Shown: one piece after another, positions 9,835-18,363 of the stretch | Layout: every line of letters begins with the position of its first letter | How positions within the stretch are numbered: position 1 is the first letter of the stretch | Origin: an uncultured bacterium | Lineage (GTDB): Bacteria > Muiribacteriota > Ozemobacteria > Ozemobacterales > Ozemobacteraceae | Length of the DNA: 64,000 nt | Reading direction: 5' to 3' | Assembly (NCBI GenBank): GCA_937949615.1 | Contig: CALEDQ010000008.1 | Coordinates: 806,001 to 870,000, forward strand | Made by a program: the position numbers and the translations under genes | Notes under the pieces: model-generated | What the model was told of the DNA's origin: nothing | The model's database searches: none | The model's input: only the letters and a program-made list of their open reading frames with translations

Positions 9835-10587
9835 TTAACCTTTCCTTATCTCAAGGACTAACATTGGAGCAAGCTTATTAATTTCTAATGGTTGGATTAA
9901 ACCTAAAAAATTAATAACAAGATGTATAAGTATCGCCAAAAATCCAGGCATTTTTTTTCTAAGACTCAAAAGCCAGCTGGAAACAGACCCGTAATAATAA
10001 GCCTTACAATTCGCTCTTAACCTTTCATCTACCAGCATCTTCAAATTATCAGGAGACATAATCTTTAAATTATGTAAGGAAAGGTTTGAGCTATCACACC
10101 ATTTTTGAATTTTCCCCCAAATACCAGAATAGTTTGGAATAGCAATTAGAACAACACCACCTGGTCTTACCAACTCAACATGGCGATTTACCGCATGGCG
10201 AGGGTCGTCAAAATGTTCAATCAGACCAAAACTGGTAACAACATCATATGTCCCCGGCTCCAATTCATGGTGAAACAAATCAGCTTTATAAAGAGGGATC
10301 TTTAAATGAAGAGCATCAAAAAGTTGTTTACAGCTTTCCATACCAGACTCAGAATAATCCAGTCCGGAAGCATCTGCCTTTAAAGAACTGGCGACATATG
10401 CAAGCAATTTGCCTGGAGCACAACCAATCTCTAAATAGCGGGAATTGGGGTAAACAAATTTTTTTAATAATCTGACCTGATTGAGAATGTCTACATTCAA
10501 AAGAGATGGGAGCTTTGCCCTCACTGGAATCTTCCAAGCGCTATCCCAATGCTCAACATTGGTTTTTCTTCCATCATTTTTTTCCAT
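9835..10587 (-). CDS. Class I SAM-dependent methyltransferase
   Basis: About 250 residues from ATG 10587 (MEKNDGRKTN). A frame to 10608 exists but overlaps the upstream gene further. SAM-binding motif I is EIGCAPGKLLAYV. The post-II region has VVTSFGLIEHFDDPRHA and motif III is VELVRPGGVVLIAIPN, matching Methyltransf_23/25 proteins. A hydrophobic stretch near the C-terminus (FLAILIHLVINFLGLI) may be a membrane anchor or buried helix. The gene overlaps the preceding methyltransferase by 14 bases. It is probably a sugar O-methyltransferase of the polysaccharide pathway; the target is not inferable. Confidence 0.8.
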   Translation of the reverse strand: MEKNDGRKTNVEHWDSAWKIPVRAKLPSLLNVDILNQVRLLKKFVYPNSRYLEIGCAPGKLLAYVASSLKADASGLDYSESGMESCKQLFDALHLKIPLYKADLFHHELEPGTYDVVTSFGLIEHFDDPRHAVNRHVELVRPGGVVLIAIPNYSGIWGKIQKWCDSSNLSLHNLKIMSPDNLKMLVDERLRANCKAYYYGSVSSWLLSLRKKMPGFLAILIHLVINFLGLIQPLEINKLAPMLVLEIRKG

Positions 10588-11260
10588 TATATTTGGACTC
10601 CAAAACAAAATTATAGCTTGGCAACCAATCTAAATTCCGATAGTGTTTTAAGATTTTGAACTGCTGTTCAAATCTTCTTACAAGGTCACCAACTCGAAAT
10701 CCTCTTCGCCCAATCTCCCAAAAATGCTGCCCTTGGCAATAACTTGCTGTTAAACCATTTGGACGATGAAAAAAATTAAACAAGTCCCAAACCCACGAAA
10801 ATTCAAACCCCTTAAAATCAAACCTGAACCTTAACTGACCATGCCGACCTGCCACTGGCAGATAAATAAGGCTATATCTCGCTACTCTGGCCAATTCTGC
10901 AATACAGTCGTCCAAGTAAGGTTCCGCTAAATGCTCTAAAACATGAGAGGCAATAACAACGTCAAAACTTGTATTGCCAAAAAGTGATAAATCATTCACG
11001 CTCCCAATAAAATCCGGGTTAAAAAGTTGATCTATATCTAAAGTCGTAACATCATAGTTTTTCCAACGAAAAATCACAGTATCTAAGCCCTGCCCAGGAC
11101 CGATTATCAATATTTTACTTATATCTGGCAAAGCTCTGACGTCTCGATACTGATAATAGGCATTTATAAAATTCGACAAATGAAGCTCTTGTTTCCAGCT
11201 TTCCCGGTCAACTGGCATCACATCAGGTTTTGGAATAGAACTTTGGTCAAGCGTTTTCAA
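10574..11260 (-). CDS. Class I SAM-dependent methyltransferase-like protein
   Basis: 228 residues. Motif I is ILIIGPGQGLD near residue 50, followed by the acidic end of strand 2 (VTTLDID) and the post-II motif VVIASHVLEHLAEPY. This is a Methyltransf_11-type core, but the glycine motif (GPGQG) is slightly unusual. The C-terminal half is rich in Phe/Trp/Arg and may bind the acceptor. It lies between the FkbM gene (16 bases upstream) and the next methyltransferase (14-base overlap). Adjacent tandem methyltransferases of low mutual similarity argue for different substrates rather than duplication. Confidence 0.75.
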   Translation of the reverse strand: MKTLDQSSIPKPDVMPVDRESWKQELHLSNFINAYYQYRDVRALPDISKILIIGPGQGLDTVIFRWKNYDVTTLDIDQLFNPDFIGSVNDLSLFGNTSFDVVIASHVLEHLAEPYLDDCIAELARVARYSLIYLPVAGRHGQLRFRFDFKGFEFSWVWDLFNFFHRPNGLTASYCQGQHFWEIGRRGFRVGDLVRRFEQQFKILKHYRNLDWLPSYNFVLESKYNGKK

Positions 11261-11276
11261 TCAAAAGACTCCAACC

Positions 11277-12110
11277 TTATTTAGCAAGAATATCAAAAGA
11301 ATAATCCATTAATTGCCCGTTACTAGAAACTCTTTCTCGCATAGCTGCCAAGTCAACAGGCTTTCCTGAATCGATTTCAAAAAATTTATAGCCCAACTGG
11401 TCCAATAAAAAAAACGGATTTTGGTCGTGCTTAGCAAAGTTTGGGCCCCATACTTCCATAAGAATTAAAGGGCGAAATTTTTTAAGTATTCCTTTTGCAC
11501 CATTAAGAACTCTAAATTCGTTTCCGTCAACGTCCAGCTTTATTAAATCGATTTTTCCGACCGAATTTATTTCAACCCAGTCGTCCAGACAAATAAAATC
11601 AACTTTTGAAACAACATTTTCAGCTACTCCAAAAGTTGGCCAACTTGACTTGTAAGAAATTGGTTGGTTTTCTAAATTTTCATCAGAAAGTGCAAGCTTG
11701 TGAAGAAATAGAGAGTTCAAATTATTCAAGGACTTATTTTTTTCAAGCTTTCCAAAGGCATAATCTGTAGGCTCGAATGCATGAACTTCCCCGGAAGATC
11801 CTACAATACTGGCCATTAATAGAGAGTGAGCTCCAACATTAGCTCCGATATCCAAGACCCTGAACCCAGGCTTGCAAAAAGCCTTTATTGCGCTTGTCAT
11901 CACTGGTTCATAGCGGCCCAGTAAAAGACAAACGTCAATCATTTCGCCTAAATCCAGGCTGTACCTGATACCATTCACAGCAGCATTAACCTTTTTTCGT
12001 CTGACAATTAGACAAAATAGATAAAAATACACCCGTCTGAGCAACTTTATAGGTGTTCCCAAATACAACCATTTTGCCAATTGAATCAATAAAGACCGAA
12101 ACTTATTCAT
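11277..12110 (-). CDS. FkbM family methyltransferase
   Basis: 277-residue FkbM-type SAM-dependent O-methyltransferase. Motif I is RVLDIGANVGAHS (about 84-96), followed by GEVHAFEPT (strand 2 acidic residue). The family hallmark IDLIKLDVDGNEFRVLNGA and the LILMEVW strand complete the fold. FkbM proteins methylate hydroxyls of polyketides and sugars, and in polysaccharide clusters they usually act on glycans. The N-terminal 45 residues carry a hydrophobic stretch (YFYLFCLIV) that could associate with the membrane. The start ATG overlaps the flippase stop (ATGA at 12107-12110). Confidence 0.85.
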   Translation of the reverse strand: MNKFRSLLIQLAKWLYLGTPIKLLRRVYFYLFCLIVRRKKVNAAVNGIRYSLDLGEMIDVCLLLGRYEPVMTSAIKAFCKPGFRVLDIGANVGAHSLLMASIVGSSGEVHAFEPTDYAFGKLEKNKSLNNLNSLFLHKLALSDENLENQPISYKSSWPTFGVAENVVSKVDFICLDDWVEINSVGKIDLIKLDVDGNEFRVLNGAKGILKKFRPLILMEVWGPNFAKHDQNPFFLLDQLGYKFFEIDSGKPVDLAAMRERVSSNGQLMDYSFDILAK

Positions 12111-13396
12111 ATTTTTGTCCTACAATTTTCTTCCATATCGGGCTGCACAGCAAAATACAAAATAATGAATGTAAGAAGCCAGCATATTACGTATGCAATA
12201 CTTAAACCCATCGCCCCATAATTATCAACCAAAATAAATGCTATCACCACAAATGTCACTTCACGTGGAACATTGATAATCAATAGTGATTTCCAAAGTT
12301 TTTCTTTGACCTGAATGTGCTGAAATAAAGAAATGCTTAAGCCTTCAAATATTGTTGAAAACACAAGCATCCGGAAAACTTTTGTACCTACTAAATAATT
12401 TTTCCCAAACAAACCGAGCCAAAATGGGGCAAAACAGAACCCGATAAGAAATGTAATAAAAAGGGAAACAATCGTAAGCCGATTTCCTTCAAAAAAAGCT
12501 TTTCTATATAGTTCTTTGTCTTTCGCGCCTTGCGCACCACTTAGAATAGTTAGTGCCACATTATTAATGATCTGGGGGAAAAACAGGAAAACAGCCCGAA
12601 GTGAAAAAGAAGATGCATATAGAGACATCTCAAAGTAGCCATTATGGCACTTTATCAAAAAAGAATGTGCCAACCACGCCATTGGCATTGAAAAAAGTCC
12701 GCCAATTGCAGCAGGCAATGCAAATTTTAAAAAAACTCCTATTTCCAAAGCCAAGTCTGAAACAATAGGCTTAATTTCAAGTGCAGAGGTCTTTAAAAAA
12801 ACAAAATAAGAATGAATACAAAACCTGACAAAAGAGCCAAGGCCTAATCCCAGGAATGCTCCTGACAAATCGTCTAGCCAAGCCCCAGTAAAGACAAAAA
12901 GAAAAGAAAAACAGCCACTAAAAATCCCGGCAACGGCAAGTTCCTTAAACCCCTCTAGACCCGTCAATATCCCAACCTGGCAACCATTCAATGCTGCAAA
13001 AAAAACAAAAAATGCGCCCAGCTTAATAAGAGAAGCCAGATCACTGGAATTTAGCATTGCTTCAGCAATCCAGGAAGCTTTAAACCATAAAAAAAATGAT
13101 ATGAAAACCGCAGTCAATAAACTTATAACGTAGCATAAGCCAATTATTCTTCCGGCGCGATCTTTTGCAAACACCTTGCACTCTGAAAGATACTTCGTAG
13201 CTGCAGTGCCTATTGCAAGTTGCCCGACAACACATATTGTCAATAACGTATTATAAGCCATGGCATACTCGCCAAAACTTTTTTGAGAAACCAGATGAGC
13301 AATAGCAAGGTTTACGGCAAAAGTGCTGCCTTGGTTAAAGGCTATCGCTAAAGAGTTAAAAAAACTCCCGTACATCAACCTACGAAAAAGACTCAT
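12107..13396 (-). CDS. wzx: Wzx-type oligosaccharide flippase
   Basis: 429-residue integral membrane protein with about 12 hydrophobic segments spread evenly along its length, as in the MOP superfamily Polysaccharide_synt / MurJ-like flippases. It would move the undecaprenyl-linked repeat unit across the inner membrane. The N-terminus (FNQGSTFAVNLAIAHLVSQ, then KSFGEYAMAYN) matches the conserved first-helix pattern of Wzx proteins. It is coupled by ATGA overlaps on both sides: to the nucleotide-sugar dehydrogenase (13393-13396) and to FkbM (12107-12110). Base composition is among the most AT-rich in the window, common for Wzx genes. Confidence 0.88.
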   Translation of the reverse strand: MSLFRRLMYGSFFNSLAIAFNQGSTFAVNLAIAHLVSQKSFGEYAMAYNTLLTICVVGQLAIGTAATKYLSECKVFAKDRAGRIIGLCYVISLLTAVFISFFLWFKASWIAEAMLNSSDLASLIKLGAFFVFFAALNGCQVGILTGLEGFKELAVAGIFSGCFSFLFVFTGAWLDDLSGAFLGLGLGSFVRFCIHSYFVFLKTSALEIKPIVSDLALEIGVFLKFALPAAIGGLFSMPMAWLAHSFLIKCHNGYFEMSLYASSFSLRAVFLFFPQIINNVALTILSGAQGAKDKELYRKAFFEGNRLTIVSLFITFLIGFCFAPFWLGLFGKNYLVGTKVFRMLVFSTIFEGLSISLFQHIQVKEKLWKSLLIINVPREVTFVVIAFILVDNYGAMGLSIAYVICWLLTFIILYFAVQPDMEENCRTKI

Positions 13397-14868
13397 GACT
13401 GGTGGGTTTCAGTGAAACCGAGGCATAAATATTCTTTTTCACGATGGCTTTTTTGATCAATTTTCTTTTTCATCAAATGCTTGCAATTATTTTTTAGAAT
13501 TTTTAGATATGTATGGTATGCAACAAGAGGATTTATCAAAGCAGGCCAAAGTCTCCAGTACTTCGCCCCATGATTTTGTACCATGGAAGGCTCGAAAACT
13601 CCTTTAATATCAATAATTACTGGTGTGGTATCTTTTTTGCACAAGCCTATAAGTTTTTCAACAGCAAACTCCTTAACGAGCCTTTTGTGGGGCACCGCAA
13701 AAATTATTGCGTCCACATTGTCCATAGAGTCAATGGATTGAATAATATCAAACCCGTATTCACGACGCACTTCTTCAGCGTTTGCAAAAGGATCGTAAAC
13801 AAGTGCCTGCATCAGGTATTCACTAAGTTCGTTGATTATGTCAACAACTTTTGAATTGCGAACATCACACACGTTTTCTTTAAAAGTCACGCCAAGAACT
13901 AGTATCTTGGCATTCTTAACAGTCTTGCCAACTTGAATCAGCTTTTTAACAGTATTTTCAGCAACAAATTTACCCATTGCATCATTGATACGCCGCCCAG
14001 AAAGAATTACCTCCGGGTGGTATCCAACCTCTTGTGCTTTGTAGGTCAAATAGTAAGGGTCGACATCAATGCAATGCCCCCCAACCAAGCCCGGAAAAAA
14101 TTTAAGAAAGTTCCATTTTGTGCCCGCAGCCCGTAACACCTCAAGGGTGTCTATTCCAAGTCGATGAAAAATTATAGCAAGCTCGTTCATTAGGGCAATA
14201 TTGACATCGCGCTGAGTATTCTCTATAACCTTCGCAGCCTCAGCAACTTTTATAGATGAGGATTTATATACCTCAGTCTCCAGAATACTTTTATATACAG
14301 AGGTCACCAGCTCCAATGCCTCCAAATCACAGCCGGAAACAATCTTAGTTATAGTATGAAGGCAGTGTATTCGATCACCTGGATTGATTCTTTCTGGACT
14401 ATAACCGACTTTAAAATCTTTTAGATACCGCATTCCAGAATGTTTCTCTAGCAATGGAACACATTCGTCTTCTGTCACCCCTGGGTAAACCGTTGATTCA
14501 TAAACAACTATTGAACCACGTGGCATGTTTGCGCCAACTATTTTGGAACTCATTTTCAGTGGATTTAAATCGGGGCGCTTGTGCTTATCGACGGGGGTTG
14601 GTACCGCCACGACAATAAACTTGCAATCTTTAAGTTTGTTTGGATCCGTGGAAAAATCAATTCTGCAATTTTTTAGATTGCTATCTGAAATTTCACCAGT
14701 CGGATCAATTCCTCTTTTAAGCAAATCAATCTTGTCCTGATTAATGTCAAAACCAACAACCTCATATTTTTCAGAAAAAGCGTGGGCGAGAGGAAGCCCA
14801 ACATAACCGAGGCCAACAACTGCTAATTTGGTCTTGTGACTTTTCAGTTTTTCAAAAATTTCCTTCAT
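13393..14868 (-). CDS. Nucleotide-sugar 6-dehydrogenase (TviB/WbpA type)
   Basis: NAD-dependent four-electron oxidation of UDP-HexNAc to the uronic acid, in the cytosol. The N-terminal Rossmann motif is GLGYVGLPLA (19-28). The middle-domain catalytic Cys266 sits in GGHCIDVDPYYL, and the C-terminal domain contains VLGVTFKENVCDVRNSK. Sequence around the Cys and the overall N-terminus match the Vi/WbpA (UDP-N-acetylhexosamine) group better than UDP-glucose dehydrogenases. At 491 residues it is about 60 longer than usual: after KYWRLWPALIN the protein continues with a basic tail to THQS. It is the first gene of the AT-rich polysaccharide operon. Confidence 0.9.
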   Translation of the reverse strand: MKEIFEKLKSHKTKLAVVGLGYVGLPLAHAFSEKYEVVGFDINQDKIDLLKRGIDPTGEISDSNLKNCRIDFSTDPNKLKDCKFIVVAVPTPVDKHKRPDLNPLKMSSKIVGANMPRGSIVVYESTVYPGVTEDECVPLLEKHSGMRYLKDFKVGYSPERINPGDRIHCLHTITKIVSGCDLEALELVTSVYKSILETEVYKSSSIKVAEAAKVIENTQRDVNIALMNELAIIFHRLGIDTLEVLRAAGTKWNFLKFFPGLVGGHCIDVDPYYLTYKAQEVGYHPEVILSGRRINDAMGKFVAENTVKKLIQVGKTVKNAKILVLGVTFKENVCDVRNSKVVDIINELSEYLMQALVYDPFANAEEVRREYGFDIIQSIDSMDNVDAIIFAVPHKRLVKEFAVEKLIGLCKKDTTPVIIDIKGVFEPSMVQNHGAKYWRLWPALINPLVAYHTYLKILKNNCKHLMKKKIDQKSHREKEYLCLGFTETHQS

Positions 14869-15018
14869 TCAGCTGAGTCCTATGAGAGTCCAGTTAAAAA
14901 ACAGTATAAATCTGCTCCAAAAGCTTTCACATTAAAGATTTACAGGGCAAAAATCAATTCTTTTCTTGTAACTCGGTTCGAAAAAACTATTTTTAGATTT
15001 TTGTAATGTCATGAGTTA
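14869..15018 (+). other. Divergent intergenic region between polysaccharide operon and initiating transferase
   Basis: 150 AT-rich bases separate divergent starts, so both promoters should lie here. On the minus strand I see a possible -10 TATACT about 40 bases before the dehydrogenase start, without a convincing -35. No operator palindrome or terminator is visible. Confidence 0.4.
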
Positions 15019-16035
15019 ATGACAAATAGCCTTAGAAATGCTAGCATTGCCGAACAATTCTTTCAAGGACTGTTCGTGCAGCTTATGCAGCAAAACAACA
15101 TTTTGATGGAAATCCCGTTTCTGATGGTTGTGGTTTGCATGATCACCACGATTTTGTCGAGCATTGGCTGCGGGTATATGCGGTATTATTCGATCAAAAA
15201 GGCCAAGTTTATCGATGTGCCTAACGAAAGAAGCTCACACGAAGTGCCGATGCCCAGGGCGGGTGGTGCGCCGATGGCGCTTTTTGCCATACTGGCGATA
15301 GTTTTTCTGGGACTGGTAAGGCCGCACCTCATACCGCTGAACTGGGTTCTGGCAATTGGAATTGGCGGTGGCCTGATTGCCTGGATCGGCTGGCTTGACG
15401 ACAAATCATCGCTGGCAGCCAGCACCCGCTTTGTTTTTCATGTCATTGCGGCAATCTGGGCCGTATACCAGCTTTACCCGGCCGATACACCCTTTGTTTT
15501 CAAATTCGCTGCCGGTTTCTGGGTTGCCTGGTCGATAAACTTCTACAACTTTATGGACGGCCTCGACGGCCTTGCCGGGTCTGAAGCGGTAATAATTGCC
15601 CTTGGCGCCGGCTATATCGCTGGCCGCCTCGGACTGCTGGCACCACTCACAGTTGCCTGGGTAATTGCAGCGGCGGCGCTGGGCTTTCTTTTCTGGAACT
15701 GGCCACCGGCGAAAATTTTCATGGGTGATGCCGGCAGCGGTTTTCTTGGCTATGCCTTCGGCTGCCTTGCCATTGGTTCCGGAACCGGCTGGCACGGCGG
15801 GTTCTACACGTTTCTACTTTTACTGGCCCTGTTCTGGTTTGATGCCACCTTTACCCTGCTGAAAAGAATTATACGCAGAGAAAAATTCTGGGAACCGCAC
15901 CGGCAGCATCTTTATCAACTGGCAGCACAAAAGGGCTATTCACACCATGAAATCACGCTCTTTTTCGTTACGGTCAACATGCTTCTCTTTATTGCCGCAG
16001 CGATGATGGCCGGAATAGGAAATTTCAGCACCTGA
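15019..16035 (+). CDS. Undecaprenyl-phosphate glycosyl-1-phosphate transferase (WecA/WbpL family)
   Basis: Polytopic membrane transferase that links the first sugar-1-phosphate of the repeat unit to undecaprenyl phosphate. It has about ten membrane segments and the full set of MraY/WecA-family motifs: DVPNERSSHEVPMPRAGG, GWLDDK, NFYNFMDGLDGLAG, KIFMGDAGSGFLGY and the cytoplasmic HRQHLYQ. The 338-residue frame starts at ATG 15019. An internal ATG at 15106 (MEIPFLMVVV) would start right at the first helix and may be the true start, since neither site has a strong Shine-Dalgarno. The gene is convergent, 17 bases away, with the reductase at 16053, the usual WbpL-WbpV partnership. Confidence 0.9.
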   Translation: MTNSLRNASIAEQFFQGLFVQLMQQNNILMEIPFLMVVVCMITTILSSIGCGYMRYYSIKKAKFIDVPNERSSHEVPMPRAGGAPMALFAILAIVFLGLVRPHLIPLNWVLAIGIGGGLIAWIGWLDDKSSLAASTRFVFHVIAAIWAVYQLYPADTPFVFKFAAGFWVAWSINFYNFMDGLDGLAGSEAVIIALGAGYIAGRLGLLAPLTVAWVIAAAALGFLFWNWPPAKIFMGDAGSGFLGYAFGCLAIGSGTGWHGGFYTFLLLLALFWFDATFTLLKRIIRREKFWEPHRQHLYQLAAQKGYSHHEITLFFVTVNMLLFIAAAMMAGIGNFST

Positions 16036-16052
16036 AGCAACCCAACAGAAAA

Positions 16053-16988
16053 TCAATCTCGGCTCTTCAATTGTTCCATCATTGAAAATGGTGCTTTCCA
16101 GCCAGTGTCCTTTGCAAACAAGGTTGCGTCAACAGGCAGCGAACCGGTCAAACGGGCGACCTTTTCTGATATCCAGGGTATGGCACTACCTGCACGCCAA
16201 ACCCACCCGGGAATATCGACAAGCCTTGCTGAAGGTTTAAAAACCGCGATAAGACGCCTTACAAGCTCTGTCGTAGTTATTTCTTCACCGTCGGCAATCA
16301 AATAGGTTTTACCATTGACCGCCTCAGATTGAATGGCCACTTCCATGGCCGAAGCAAAATTTATCACTCCCAGAAGACTTCTTCGATTGGCAATACCACC
16401 GAATGGTAAAACCGGCAACCGCCTGATAATCTTAATCAAGCTGGCCAGATTTCCCTTTACTCCCGGCCCGTAGATAAGAGGCGGGCGAAGTATGACCAGT
16501 TTCATATCGGTTTTTTCCGTCATTTTTTGCAATTCCAGTTCAGCCTTGAGCTTAGACAAGCCATAGGGTTCGTGAGGCTGGCACGGAAGACTCTCAACCA
16601 AAGGCTCTTCGCAGGCTCCAGACAGCATGGCCTTGATGCTGCTTATGAATATAAACTTTTTAACCCCGGCTTTTATTGCCTGCTCTGCTAGGTTAACTGA
16701 GCCTTCGACATTGGTTTCGTAGTATAGATGATGATCCTCTGGGGCTTCTTTCATCTTGTGGGCGCGGCCGGCGAGATGGATAACCACATCGACACCTTTC
16801 AAGGCAGCGCCCCAGTGAGTGTAGCGGTCAATTCTCGAAACCGGCACAAATTTGACACCGTCACATTTAAATTCGCGGCGGCCCGCGCCAATGACCTCGT
16901 AGCCCCGTTCAACAAAAAACGGAGCGACTGAATGGCCAACAAAACCGTTGATTCCGGTCAGCAAAATGCGGGGGCGAGAATTTTCCAT
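16053..16988 (-). CDS. NAD-dependent sugar epimerase/reductase (WbpV/WreQ-like)
   Basis: 311-residue extended SDR. The Rossmann motif is TGINGFVG (about 11-18), with HLAGRAH, FISSIKAM and YGLSK providing the catalytic region. The combination HLAGRAHxMKE and the YGPGVKGN stretch is typical of the UDP-glucose 4-epimerase-like subgroup found beside WecA/WbpL transferases. In that setting some members (WreQ/WbpV) reduce the 4-keto sugar to UDP-QuiNAc, the first sugar of the O-unit. Here the transferase gene is the convergent neighbour, supporting a shared first-sugar pathway. The exact reaction is inference. Confidence 0.82.
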   Translation of the reverse strand: MENSRPRILLTGINGFVGHSVAPFFVERGYEVIGAGRREFKCDGVKFVPVSRIDRYTHWGAALKGVDVVIHLAGRAHKMKEAPEDHHLYYETNVEGSVNLAEQAIKAGVKKFIFISSIKAMLSGACEEPLVESLPCQPHEPYGLSKLKAELELQKMTEKTDMKLVILRPPLIYGPGVKGNLASLIKIIRRLPVLPFGGIANRRSLLGVINFASAMEVAIQSEAVNGKTYLIADGEEITTTELVRRLIAVFKPSARLVDIPGWVWRAGSAIPWISEKVARLTGSLPVDATLFAKDTGWKAPFSMMEQLKSRD

Positions 16989-17070
16989 ATTGCTGAACTA
17001 TCGGCACAAATCTGAAACCAGTTTACCCGCCACCACAAAAATGCTTTAAGCAACAGGGAAAATGCCGGCA

Positions 17071-18363
17071 TTACCGGTTACCGTACAAAGCCTGCCAGGC
17101 CTTGCGATACTTGCTCGTCTGGCCCGGGCTTATTGCCAGACCGGTCTCTGATAATGATGTCGAAAGAATTTTTGCTACTGTAGCCACATCGGCAAGGTAA
17201 TCTGCCTTAATCTGCTCAAGTCGCGCCTTTTCATAAGAATCTGGCGCATTGGCAATTTCATGCCTGAGCGCCGACTCGACGTTGCGCTCAAACTCGAATT
17301 CATATTCGGTGAAAATGGTCACCGGCACAATCGAAGACTTGAGACGGCGGCGCAATCTTGGCGTCAGAGAATTATGATTAAGAGCATGCCGGGAGACATG
17401 ATAAACATTGAGAACATCAGGCGCATAGACTTCTGAGCAGTCAATCGTCGTTAAAATGGTCTGATCGGCATTTTCGATGGCACCCAGTCCGAGCTTTGCT
17501 GCCTCGATGCCAAACTCATTCTTCAAGCCGATGTGAATGCGCCGACGGGTGGTAACTACCAGCAAAGAGGGTTTGAGTCTTACCTGGCCGGTCAAACCCA
17601 GTTGTTTCAAGAAAACCGCGTAATCATGCGTGGTGTTTACGAAAAAATCTCTGAACCGACCGCTGATTGCCGGCACGACAAACTGATCGAAAGGCCATGG
17701 CTGCGGCGGCGCCGAACGATCGGCCTTGAAGGGAAACGATTCATTGCGAAATTCGAACCTCGTCTCAAGGCAGTTATTAAAAGCGTTTTCCCATTTTTTG
17801 CCATAAATTTTCAGCTGATATTCGCAGCGGTGCGGCAGGTCGTCTTCGGCAGAACTGCCAAGCATGTATCGCCACATCGAGCCACGTGAATGCCAGCGAT
17901 ATCTGACCCGGTAAGAAACGTCGTTAACGTAATTCAGACCGTCATCAGTATCGAGATAGATATCGAGAAAACAGAATGTTCCCTGCCCGGCGCTGAGAAC
18001 ATAGTAATCAGAACCAGAATGTCTAGTCGCTTTCCAGCCTGAATCAACAGAGAACGCCCGTTCGAGAACCCGCCGCGACCTTGAGATCAGATATGAATTA
18101 TGTCTAAGCAGGTTCTCGTTACCGGTAATTTCAAGTTTGAATTCATTTTCTTCACGGGCCGGTGTGCCGGCAGGAGTTGCGCTCGCAAGCTCATCGACAG
18201 AAAGTTTTGCTGAATAATCAGTCAGCAGCGCTTCAGAGTTTTCGGCCAGAAGATTCGGTGGTATCATTAACAGCATGCAGAAAATAACGAAAGAAACTGG
18301 CAAAACCAGCATAAAAGCCCGTCTGGTTCCTGTGCTTTTTGCTTTCTGCATGAATTTTTTCAC
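17071..18363 (-). CDS. Exported VTC/CYTH-like protein, unknown function
   Basis: 430 residues with an N-terminal signal peptide (basic RR then MLVLPVSFVIFCMLL, cut near LLAENSE). I keep GTG 18363 because AAAGGAAAC precedes it at good distance; ATG 18351 is the alternative. The body looks like a triphosphate-tunnel/VTC fold: DIYLDTDDGLNYVND followed by YRVRYRW, a CEYQLKIYGK strand, and later LLVVTTRRRIHI with TILTTIDCSEVY, in the same order as strand motifs in VTC-domain proteins. This resemblance is my reading, not a search result. The neighbouring DUF4956-CotH-VTC operon supports it. The 5' end overlaps the divergent TPR gene by 89 bases. Confidence 0.6.
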   Translation of the reverse strand: MKKFMQKAKSTGTRRAFMLVLPVSFVIFCMLLMIPPNLLAENSEALLTDYSAKLSVDELASATPAGTPAREENEFKLEITGNENLLRHNSYLISRSRRVLERAFSVDSGWKATRHSGSDYYVLSAGQGTFCFLDIYLDTDDGLNYVNDVSYRVRYRWHSRGSMWRYMLGSSAEDDLPHRCEYQLKIYGKKWENAFNNCLETRFEFRNESFPFKADRSAPPQPWPFDQFVVPAISGRFRDFFVNTTHDYAVFLKQLGLTGQVRLKPSLLVVTTRRRIHIGLKNEFGIEAAKLGLGAIENADQTILTTIDCSEVYAPDVLNVYHVSRHALNHNSLTPRLRRRLKSSIVPVTIFTEYEFEFERNVESALRHEIANAPDSYEKARLEQIKADYLADVATVAKILSTSLSETGLAISPGQTSKYRKAWQALYGNR

